Positions 23,989 to 31,601 of a DNA stretch of 37,561 nucleotides are shown one piece after another. The position numbers were made by a program, and so were the translations under genes. The notes under the pieces were generated by a model. It saw only the letters and a list, made by a program, of their open reading frames with translations, made no database searches and was not told the DNA's origin. The stretch's first letter is position 1, and every line of letters starts with the position of its first letter. This DNA is from Balneolaceae bacterium UBA2956 (GTDB lineage: Bacteria; Bacteroidota; Rhodothermia; Balneolales; Balneolaceae). The DNA is taken from positions 1-37,561 of the forward strand of contig DEBM01000013.1 in assembly GCA_002348545.1 (NCBI GenBank), read 5' to 3'.

Positions 23989-25545
23989 ATGAAAAAAGTT
24001 CAATTCTTCTCGATTGCTTTAAGTTTAGTACTACTTTCAGCCACAACATTCGCACAGAATTCTAACTTAATTCCACTAACATCAAATTCAGAAAAAGCAA
24101 TTGAGTTGATGAGAACGGTGATGAAAAACAATGAGGAGTTTAGAGGCAATGATAATCCACCCTTACTACAAGAAATCTTAACGGTTGACCCAAATTTTTA
24201 TTTTGCTAAAATATATTACTCTCCTCTTTTAACAGATGCAGCAAACAGAACAAATCTCTCGAATGCATATAATAATAGAAACAAAGTTTCAGAAATTGAA
24301 GCTAAAATTATTGAAGCTACATATGAACAACTTATAAATTTGAACACTATTAACGGTGACAAAATTATTGATAATTTAATCATTGATTATCCGGATTATT
24401 ATCAAATAAGATTAATATCAGCTGATTTCAAGAATGATCTCAGAGATCCGTATGGCAAAGACTCAAGGTATGCAGAAATATTGGCCAATAATCCTAACTC
24501 TTTCCCCGCTTTATTTCGCAGAGCGCAACTTCATTTCCCCGTAGATAATGCAATAGTCAACTTTCCTATCGAAGAAAGAGACTTAGAACTTGCGACTAGT
24601 TTATTGTTGCAGGCAGCTAGTGTTCAACCTAAAAATCCCGGACCTCAACGATTCTTAGGTAATGTCTACCGAGGACAGAATAATTTAAGTTTAGCAAAGC
24701 AAGCGTATGAAAGTGCTAGATTACTCATGGGTGAACCCAATGAACAAGACTTTACGTATTCAAACATTCTTTTGATGCTAGGACATGTAGAAACATTTAG
24801 TGGAAATTATAAAAAGGCTCGAGATCTCTACGACGAATGCTTGGAGTATTTGAGCTTTAAGCAAAAACCTAATTATTTCCAATATCCAGTCTTCACTTAT
24901 TTTTATGAAAGAGACTATGAGAAAGCAATATTAGCTTTTACCAAAATGCGCAGTGAAATTAATACTTCAAAGGAAGACCCGAGTTGGAAAACTAGCGCTA
25001 TTACTTTAATGGAAGAAAATATTTTTATTTCATATTTACACAATCAAGATGAACAAGGTGCAAATAAATCACTACAACAAATAGTTCAATTCAAAAGAAC
25101 AGAGCTAAATTCGTATTTAACATCCGGTGCAAGTCGAGAGCAACTACTTACAATTAAGAATAATAATGATATCTATTTACAGCAATTACGAATTTGGAAA
25201 GATATTATATTTGGATCTTCAAATTTAGCACCACAACTTGCCAGATTAAAAAGTTTACTTGAAAAAAATCTTACTCAAGATCCCAATGCTTTAACCTTAT
25301 ACTACAAACTAAGTGGTTATGCTGCGCTAATGAGTGGGAATAATAAAGCAGCCATTGATCATTATTCAAGTGTTTCAAATATTGAAATGGATGACGATCA
25401 TTACCATAGCTATTTTTATGCATTAGCACTAAGAGGTAATGGTGATACTGATTTGAGTACTTTAATTATGAAAAGAGTTGCTAATAATACGTTTGCAACT
25501 CGCGAGGCGGCGTTAGTACAAGAGCTAGCCAAAAGACAACTCTAA
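23989..25545 (+). CDS. Secreted TPR-repeat protein upstream of the SpoIIE-type sensor
   Basis: About 518 residues with a clear signal peptide (MKKVQFFSIALSLVLLSATTFAQ), so it acts in the periplasm. An ATG four codons earlier (23977) is also open; I prefer the later one because it gives the standard MKK leader. The mature part is helical with several TPR-like units, for example NPGPQRFLGNVYRGQNNLSL-AKQAYESARLLM, LMLGHVETFSGNYKKARDLY and LSGYAALMSGNNKAAIDHYS. No enzyme motif is seen. The next gene, the propeller/phosphatase sensor, starts 10 bases after the stop, so the two are co-transcribed, and a periplasmic partner or ligand-binding role for the sensor is plausible inference. The DNA is notably AT-rich, like the following genes. 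Confidence 0.8.
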   Translation: MKKVQFFSIALSLVLLSATTFAQNSNLIPLTSNSEKAIELMRTVMKNNEEFRGNDNPPLLQEILTVDPNFYFAKIYYSPLLTDAANRTNLSNAYNNRNKVSEIEAKIIEATYEQLINLNTINGDKIIDNLIIDYPDYYQIRLISADFKNDLRDPYGKDSRYAEILANNPNSFPALFRRAQLHFPVDNAIVNFPIEERDLELATSLLLQAASVQPKNPGPQRFLGNVYRGQNNLSLAKQAYESARLLMGEPNEQDFTYSNILLMLGHVETFSGNYKKARDLYDECLEYLSFKQKPNYFQYPVFTYFYERDYEKAILAFTKMRSEINTSKEDPSWKTSAITLMEENIFISYLHNQDEQGANKSLQQIVQFKRTELNSYLTSGASREQLLTIKNNNDIYLQQLRIWKDIIFGSSNLAPQLARLKSLLEKNLTQDPNALTLYYKLSGYAALMSGNNKAAIDHYSSVSNIEMDDDHYHSYFYALALRGNGDTDLSTLIMKRVANNTFATREAALVQELAKRQL

Positions 25546-25555
25546 CAGTTGAGAT

Positions 25556-28500
25556 GTGAAATTGAGACTAGCTCGAATAAAACTATTAACAATCTTATTA
25601 GCTTTTACAGTTTTTAGTCAATACTTAGAAGCTCAAGTGTCACAACCAATCATTGGTTTATCATCAAATTACGTTGAATCGTTAAAATCTGATGATTTTG
25701 GAATTATTTGGATTGGTACGAATGAAGGCCTAAATGCCCTAATCGACCAACAAATATATCAATATGAATCAAATGTAAGTGACAACACTACATTATTAAA
25801 TACACAGGTTAAAGACATCTATATTACTGATGATAACTCAGTTATTGCCATCTCAAATGACGGATTAAGCTTCTTTAACAGGACAAATAACTCCTTCAAG
25901 CAACTAAAAACAGATACTAAACCTGTATCTATATATTCAGACCCATTTACCTCCGATATCTATATCGGAACAGAAAATAGTGGACTTATCGTATTAAATA
26001 ATAAATTTGAACTGATCAAAAATTACAAATTTGATTTATTTGACCCTTCTACCATCTCTACCAATAATCTAAGTTCATTGACAGACGGCAGTGGATTATA
26101 TTTTGAAGAAAATAAAATTTGGATCGCTACAAATAGAGGTATAAATATTTTAGACAGAAAAGACAGTACAATAACAAGGGGTATTGCTAATAATCAAAAT
26201 AATCTCATTTCAAACGGAATAAATGGGTTTTCTAGTATTACAATTAATAGCTCAATGATTGAGCCTAGATCAGATTATTTGCTAGTAGGGACAGACAGAG
26301 GGCTAAATATTTATGACAGAGATAATGATATACTTGTCAACCAAAAGCAATTTCCAAATAGTGATGTAAAAAATATAATAAAGATTAAATCGAAACTATT
26401 TGCATTATTAGTTAACTCAAGACTAACACTCTTAGAATACAACTCTATAAGTCAAGAATTTAAATCAACAATAATTGAATCTTCAAATAATAATTCAAAC
26501 GTAAAAAAAATTCATAAGCAAGGAGATTACTTATTAGTATCAGGTGAAAATTTTGTTAGTGTTTATGATAATGAATTCAAAGTTGTTTTTGAAGATATAA
26601 CAGAATATCCAGTCACTGGAGTAAATATTAGAAACAATTTTTTATGGATAGGAACTCAAAATGGATTGACTAAGCATACCCTTAAAAAAACGCTTATTAG
26701 CAGAATTAATGATGGCTCAGAATATTACTCTAAAAACGAATATTATGAAGTTTTATTAAATAATGGGGTTTTTTCAATAACAGATATACCTAACAAAAAT
26801 ACATATGAAATTGAAGCTCCCGAAGAAGTATTAAGTGATGAGAATAACAAAATAATTTTAAAGAAGAATTATTTGTTAGCATTGGGGAATAATACTCTTT
26901 ATTTCTATAATCTCGACTTTAGTTTTTTCGCATTACAATTTAGCTATAATTTTGAATTTGATTGGGGTGAGGTTAACAATATCTTTCTTACAGATGAATC
27001 TTTTTATGTTAGTACAGATAATGGTATTCATGAATTTGAGTCTGATCTAGACAATTTTTCAGATTTCTCATTTATTTTAGCAAAAAATAGCTACATCTAT
27101 GATGAGTTATTGAACCCTAATGTACCACCTAATTTTACAGATATTGAAAAAGTAAATAATACTCTTTGGATATCTAGTGATCTAAAGACACTTTCATTTC
27201 ATAAAATAGAAAGTCTGGATAGCCTAGTTGAAAATAAAATCTTAGGAGAATCTAATATCAATGCAGCGAATTCTTTGAACAACATTGATAATCTCTACTT
27301 TGCAAAAGAAATTAATCAAGTGTATGGCGGGACTAGTGGAAGAGGTATATATAAGTTTGACTTAGAATTAAATCAATTAGTTAGATTAACGAGAGAAGAT
27401 GGCTTATTATCTAACAATATTTCAGATATTTACTATCAAGATGGCATTTTATTTATACAAAGTGGCCAAGGATTAAATCTAATGAAAGATGGTAAAATTC
27501 GATCTCTTACAGAAGAAGACGGACTATCGATGACATCCTTTAATAAACGATCCATTCACAAGATCGATACTACAAATAATATTTTTATTAGTGGAACAGA
27601 TGGCTTATTTCAATTCAATTATGCTGATTTATACGATGAGGATATTTCAAATGAAATCAAACTCTTTCGAGTGGTTGGATACGATAAATATAACAAACCA
27701 TACCCTATTCAAGTCAATAACAATGAAATAAAAATAGATTATCAAATAACTTCATTATTATTTGATGCTTACATAGGGAACCACTACAAATCAGATAATA
27801 ATAGATATTATTATAGTATTAATAATGAAACATATAATGCGAGTGTCAATGGTAATCAAATAATAATATCTTCTCTACCATGGTATAATTCATCAATCAA
27901 AATATATTTAATCGATGCTAATGGAAATAGATCTATTAATGATATAGAGATTGCCATAAGTAATACCCCACCATTTTGGTTTAGTTATCAAGCGTTCATC
28001 TTTTACCTAATCATGTTAGTCGGGGTGTATTGGATAATCCAAAAACAAAGAGTTAAAAAGGCTAAAGATAACTTTGAAAAAGAACGACGAGAAAAAGAAC
28101 TAAATGAAGCAAGAGACTTACAACAAAGTCTATTACCTAAGTCAACTCCCTCAACAAGTATTTTTGATATCAGTACATACCTTCAATCAGCTAACGAAAT
28201 GGGAGGGGATTATTATGATTTCATTGAGTACGAAAATAAGCTATACAGTATTTGTGGTGATGCAACGGGGCATGGCGTAACCTCGGGTATCATGGTTTCC
28301 GTTACCAAAGCTGGGTTGAATGGTGTTGAATTAGAATCCCCGTCTAATATGCTAGGCAAATTAAATCAGATAGTAAAAAAGGTAAACTTCGGTAGAATTC
28401 GTATGAGTTTATCTGTAGTTAAACTTGAAGAAAATACTATTGAAATTAGTTCCGCTGCAATGCCTCCTTACTATTTGTATAAGTCAAAAAATAATCAGTT

Positions 28501-28804
28501 AGAAGAAGTTTTGATTCCGAATCTACCCCTAGGGGGTCTAAGTCGAACTAAATATGAGTCGAATAAACATGATTTTGAGATTGGAGATATCTTAGTTTTG
28601 ATGTCGGACGGGTTACCAGAATTACCTAATGAATCAAATGAATTATTAGATTATGAGGCTATTTACAATGAAATTTTTGACAACATTGATAAAAGTGCAA
28701 AACAAATTTCCAATGCATTATTAAGTTTAGGGAAAAAATGGCGAACTCATCTTGATGATTTACCTGACGATATAACTTTAGTAGTTATAAAAAAAGTTGC
28801 TTAA
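25556..28804 (+). CDS. Periplasmic propeller sensor with cytoplasmic SpoIIE/PP2C phosphatase
   Basis: 1082-residue membrane sensor phosphatase starting with GTG. Order: signal sequence (1-27), periplasmic beta-propeller with Reg_prop-like units (about 30-720; FGIIWIGTNEGLNAL, KIWIATNRGINIL, LLVGTDRGLNIYD, NFLWIGTQNGLTKH), a Y_Y_Y-like beta-sandwich (about 735-800; YYYSINNETYNASV), one membrane helix (about 808-828), a charged coiled coil (about 830-862) and a SpoIIE-type PP2C domain (about 863-1082). Metal-binding aspartates are in place: D885 (MGGDYYD), D902 (GDATGHG), D1018 (SDGLPE), D1071/D1072 (DDITLVV). The family dephosphorylates phosphoserine on STAS proteins. In most Reg_prop/Y_Y_Y proteins the output is a histidine kinase; here it is a phosphatase. 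A STAS protein and its kinase are encoded just downstream on the other strand. Confidence 0.9.
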   Translation: MKLRLARIKLLTILLAFTVFSQYLEAQVSQPIIGLSSNYVESLKSDDFGIIWIGTNEGLNALIDQQIYQYESNVSDNTTLLNTQVKDIYITDDNSVIAISNDGLSFFNRTNNSFKQLKTDTKPVSIYSDPFTSDIYIGTENSGLIVLNNKFELIKNYKFDLFDPSTISTNNLSSLTDGSGLYFEENKIWIATNRGINILDRKDSTITRGIANNQNNLISNGINGFSSITINSSMIEPRSDYLLVGTDRGLNIYDRDNDILVNQKQFPNSDVKNIIKIKSKLFALLVNSRLTLLEYNSISQEFKSTIIESSNNNSNVKKIHKQGDYLLVSGENFVSVYDNEFKVVFEDITEYPVTGVNIRNNFLWIGTQNGLTKHTLKKTLISRINDGSEYYSKNEYYEVLLNNGVFSITDIPNKNTYEIEAPEEVLSDENNKIILKKNYLLALGNNTLYFYNLDFSFFALQFSYNFEFDWGEVNNIFLTDESFYVSTDNGIHEFESDLDNFSDFSFILAKNSYIYDELLNPNVPPNFTDIEKVNNTLWISSDLKTLSFHKIESLDSLVENKILGESNINAANSLNNIDNLYFAKEINQVYGGTSGRGIYKFDLELNQLVRLTREDGLLSNNISDIYYQDGILFIQSGQGLNLMKDGKIRSLTEEDGLSMTSFNKRSIHKIDTTNNIFISGTDGLFQFNYADLYDEDISNEIKLFRVVGYDKYNKPYPIQVNNNEIKIDYQITSLLFDAYIGNHYKSDNNRYYYSINNETYNASVNGNQIIISSLPWYNSSIKIYLIDANGNRSINDIEIAISNTPPFWFSYQAFIFYLIMLVGVYWIIQKQRVKKAKDNFEKERREKELNEARDLQQSLLPKSTPSTSIFDISTYLQSANEMGGDYYDFIEYENKLYSICGDATGHGVTSGIMVSVTKAGLNGVELESPSNMLGKLNQIVKKVNFGRIRMSLSVVKLEENTIEISSAAMPPYYLYKSKNNQLEEVLIPNLPLGGLSRTKYESNKHDFEIGDILVLMSDGLPELPNESNELLDYEAIYNEIFDNIDKSAKQISNALLSLGKKWRTHLDDLPDDITLVVIKKVA

Positions 28805-30717
28805 GTCAATTTATGAGTAAAGCTTCTTACTGGGATAGATTTCTCTTTCCCTTTGACATTAATAAATATTTGATCTGTAAATAAAGACTTATTTAAAATA
28901 TTATCATATACAGATTCTGAAATTATAATCTCATTTGGCCTAGCATGCGAACAAAATCTAGCAGCTTGGTTAACATTATCCCCAATTACTGTATAGTTCA
29001 TTTGTTTATCCGATCCAATGTTTCCAGCAACTACTTCACCAAAGTGAATACCGATACCTATCTTTAACTTATGATTGTTGTGTTTTTCTAATTCTTCGTT
29101 AAATCTATCAAGTCTTTTAAACATAGTGATACCACAATCAACTGCGTTTTGACAATCTTGATCAGAATTATTTGGTATTCCAAACAATACCATTAATTCA
29201 TCACCAATAATCTTATCAAGAGTTCCATTGAACTCATAGACAACGTCAATCATATCAGTAAAATATTTATTTAATATTGCAACTAAATCAGAAGCAGTAG
29301 TTTTTTCAGAAAAAGAGGTGAATCCTCTGATATCTGCAAATAAAACACATGCGTTAGTAAGCTTACCACCTAAGTCAGTTTTTGAGTTATCGTCTAAAAT
29401 TTCATCAACTATATTTCCTGAAACATATTTCTTAAAGGTAGTCTTAACCTTTTGCATATCTGATATATCGTCAAAGGATAAGATAAATCCAGATCGATCA
29501 TTATTTTTATCAAAAACAGGTGAAATTGTTGTATCCAATGTTCGTGAAATACCATCAGAATTCACATATGGTACATTCTTAATTATTTGCACTTTATTAT
29601 CTGCTGATTCAGATGCCTCAAAATTACTGATTACTTCTAGGAATGATTCATTTTCTGCAAATATAATCCCATAATACTGGTTTTGTATATCTTCTCGTTC
29701 TAGACCAATAACATCAATTGCTTTTTTATTTACATATTCAATCTCACCAAACTCTGTAAATTTTATAATTCCAGCCTCTATAGATGTCATTATATTATCG
29801 ATCAAATTATTTGTCGATTGAAGATCATCAATGAGTTTCAAATTATTAATTGTCAAACTTATTTCTTTAGTAAGACTATCAAATAGATTAGCATCTTTAC
29901 TTGAAAAATTCACAAAACCCCTTCGGCTTTCTTTGTCAGCTAAAATTATACAACCAAGTAAATTACCTCTGAAATAAATTGGGCTGCAAATTGAATTTTG
30001 TTTAACAAATTTGACCAAATTAAATTGATCTGGTTTTACAAGAAATGTTTTATTTGTATTCTTGAGCTCTGATAATAGTCCTTTGTTATCTGTCAACATT
30101 CTTTTAGGCAAATCTTCACTCTGGATTTCAAAAGTTGCCCTGACTTCATAAATATTTGTATTTGAGTCTCTGAGGATAAACATGCCTTTGGAGGCTGCAT
30201 AAAGAGACACTAAGTGTATAAGAATATATTCTAATGTTTCATTAGACAAATCCTCACAAAAACTAAGCATATTTGTAAGTTGAACAATAGACTCGAATTC
30301 AAGGTCTTTAATACTGGCCCTAGATTCAATCTTTCTAATTTTTTTCTCATAAAATATCTCTGCAATTTTTCTTGATAAGTGACTACTGAAACTCAATAAC
30401 CTTTTGGCATTATCTATAGTATTATTTCCATAAACGAATCCTATTGTCTCATTTTTACAAAAAATTGGGTAAAAAATTACTTGATAATCTTCATGAAGGA
30501 AATGAATATCAATCTTACTCAAACCAGCCTTTGATTTTTCTATCTCTCTAAAATATGAGATAGCCTCTTCTTGATATCTAACTAGTTGTGCTCCTAAAAA
30601 ATACTCTAGGCCCCCTACATTTTTTAAAAATTCTTTCTGCTTATAAAACAAGCAATTTATTTCTATGTCAGGGTAGGACTCTTTGTAATTGGAAATGCTC
30701 TTTGATATAGAAAACAA
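28801..30717 (-). CDS. GAF-PAS class III nucleotide cyclase (probable adenylate cyclase)
   Basis: 638-residue soluble protein. Regions: an N-terminal domain of about 1-125 that I cannot name (perhaps a divergent GAF), a GAF-like domain (about 155-295), a PAS domain (about 302-420), a short linker helix, and a class III cyclase domain (about 452-638). Catalytic residues look complete: metal-binding D462 (FADIRGFTSFSE) and D506 (DKIIGDELM), adenine-specifying K502 and T576, and transition-state N583 and R587 (YTVIGDNVNQAAR). The K/T pair predicts cAMP rather than cGMP. No membrane helix. It is the third gene of an operon after an RsbW-like kinase and a STAS protein (20 bases upstream). Its stop overlaps the stop of the convergent phosphatase gene. 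A partner-switch input to the GAF/PAS part is inference. Confidence 0.9.
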   Translation of the reverse strand: MFSISKSISNYKESYPDIEINCLFYKQKEFLKNVGGLEYFLGAQLVRYQEEAISYFREIEKSKAGLSKIDIHFLHEDYQVIFYPIFCKNETIGFVYGNNTIDNAKRLLSFSSHLSRKIAEIFYEKKIRKIESRASIKDLEFESIVQLTNMLSFCEDLSNETLEYILIHLVSLYAASKGMFILRDSNTNIYEVRATFEIQSEDLPKRMLTDNKGLLSELKNTNKTFLVKPDQFNLVKFVKQNSICSPIYFRGNLLGCIILADKESRRGFVNFSSKDANLFDSLTKEISLTINNLKLIDDLQSTNNLIDNIMTSIEAGIIKFTEFGEIEYVNKKAIDVIGLEREDIQNQYYGIIFAENESFLEVISNFEASESADNKVQIIKNVPYVNSDGISRTLDTTISPVFDKNNDRSGFILSFDDISDMQKVKTTFKKYVSGNIVDEILDDNSKTDLGGKLTNACVLFADIRGFTSFSEKTTASDLVAILNKYFTDMIDVVYEFNGTLDKIIGDELMVLFGIPNNSDQDCQNAVDCGITMFKRLDRFNEELEKHNNHKLKIGIGIHFGEVVAGNIGSDKQMNYTVIGDNVNQAARFCSHARPNEIIISESVYDNILNKSLFTDQIFINVKGKEKSIPVRSFTHKLT

Positions 30718-30737
30718 GGCCCATCACCTAATTTTGA

Positions 30738-31073
30738 TTACTGAGCAACTGCTTCTTCTAGACTTTTAAAAGTATTACAATACTTTGTAAGACCCATAAT
30801 TGAAAATGTTTTTTCGATAATTGGAGCCATATGACACAAAGATAAGCTTCCATCTTTTTCTTGAAGTATTTCAATTACTTCAATTAATATTGATGCGCCA
30901 ATACTGTTAACAATTTTTGATTGCTCAAGGTCTAAAATAAAATGATATTTATTCTCTTTGACATTTTCTTCGACAAGAGAAATCACAAGCTCACCTAGGT
31001 CTTTATTGAAATAACCTTCTGTTTTTACTATTAGAAAATTATTGTGTTCTTCAGTACTAATTATCTTACTCAT
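30738..31073 (-). CDS. STAS-domain protein (anti-sigma factor antagonist-like)
   Basis: 111-residue single STAS domain, of the SpoIIAA/RsbV type. The strand FHFILDLEQSKIVNSIGAS aligns with the conserved phosphorylation loop: S57 stands where SpoIIAA has Ser58, although the preceding Asp is Asn here (N56-S57-I58-G59 for D-S-S-G). In the family, the unphosphorylated form binds the partner kinase and phosphorylation releases it. The gene overlaps the upstream kinase gene by 8 bases (coupled translation) and precedes the cyclase by 20 bases. The likely kinase is the upstream gene product and the likely phosphatase is the convergent SpoIIE-type sensor. No sigma factor is nearby, so the target is open. 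Confidence 0.87.
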   Translation of the reverse strand: MSKIISTEEHNNFLIVKTEGYFNKDLGELVISLVEENVKENKYHFILDLEQSKIVNSIGASILIEVIEILQEKDGSLSLCHMAPIIEKTFSIMGLTKYCNTFKSLEEAVAQ

Positions 31074-31494
31074 TTTTCTTTTTCTTTGTCATTGTGAGTG
31101 TAGTTCCGTCATTACCCGATTCATAATCGACTGAATCCATCAATTCTTTGATGAGCATTACACCCCATCCCCGCTTTCTTTCTTGTTTTTTTAATTTTGA
31201 ATCAATATCCGGTATTTGAATTCCTTCACTATCAAAGCCTTTTCCCTTGTCTATAACTTTTATTGTTAATTCATCGTCTGAGATAGTGAAATTTATGAAT
31301 ATATCTTTTTGAGATTCGGAGTGTTCAAATGCATTTATTGTTGCTTCAATTAATGCCATAGATATTTCACCTGATGCCTCATCACTTAATTCCATATATT
31401 TAGCAATAACATCAGCTGTATTCGTTGCCACAAGTTCCATATCCTTTAATATTGGAATGCGTAATTCAACTGATGGTTTTGTTTCTTTTGACAT
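31066..31494 (-). CDS. RsbW/SpoIIAB-like serine kinase (HATPase_c_2)
   Basis: 142-residue GHKL-fold ATPase of the anti-sigma serine kinase type. Motifs: N-box E50-x3-N54-x3-H58 in IEATINAFEHS, G1 box DKGKGFD (82-88), G2 box KRGWGVMLIKELMDSV (107-122) and the last strand GTTLTMTK; the tail is very basic (KKKKNE). All ATP-binding elements are intact, so it should be active. Relatives phosphorylate a STAS antagonist and hold a target protein, classically a sigma factor. It is the first gene of the kinase-STAS-cyclase operon, overlaps the STAS gene by 8 bases, and is divergent from the M16 protease gene over 107 bases. Confidence 0.88.
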   Translation of the reverse strand: MSKETKPSVELRIPILKDMELVATNTADVIAKYMELSDEASGEISMALIEATINAFEHSESQKDIFINFTISDDELTIKVIDKGKGFDSEGIQIPDIDSKLKKQERKRGWGVMLIKELMDSVDYESGNDGTTLTMTKKKKNE

Positions 31495-31601
31495 AATTAG
31501 CCTTTACATTTATTGAAACATTTTAAACTATCTTACGTTGAACTATAATAAAATAAACCCTTCTAAGTATCAACATATTACTAAATTTTAATACTGCGAT
31601 A

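Noticed and set aside
29318..29674. 118-codon open frame on the + strand
   Set aside because: It lies fully inside the minus-strand cyclase gene, has no recognisable motif and reads as an antisense shadow of the GAF-PAS-cyclase coding frame.
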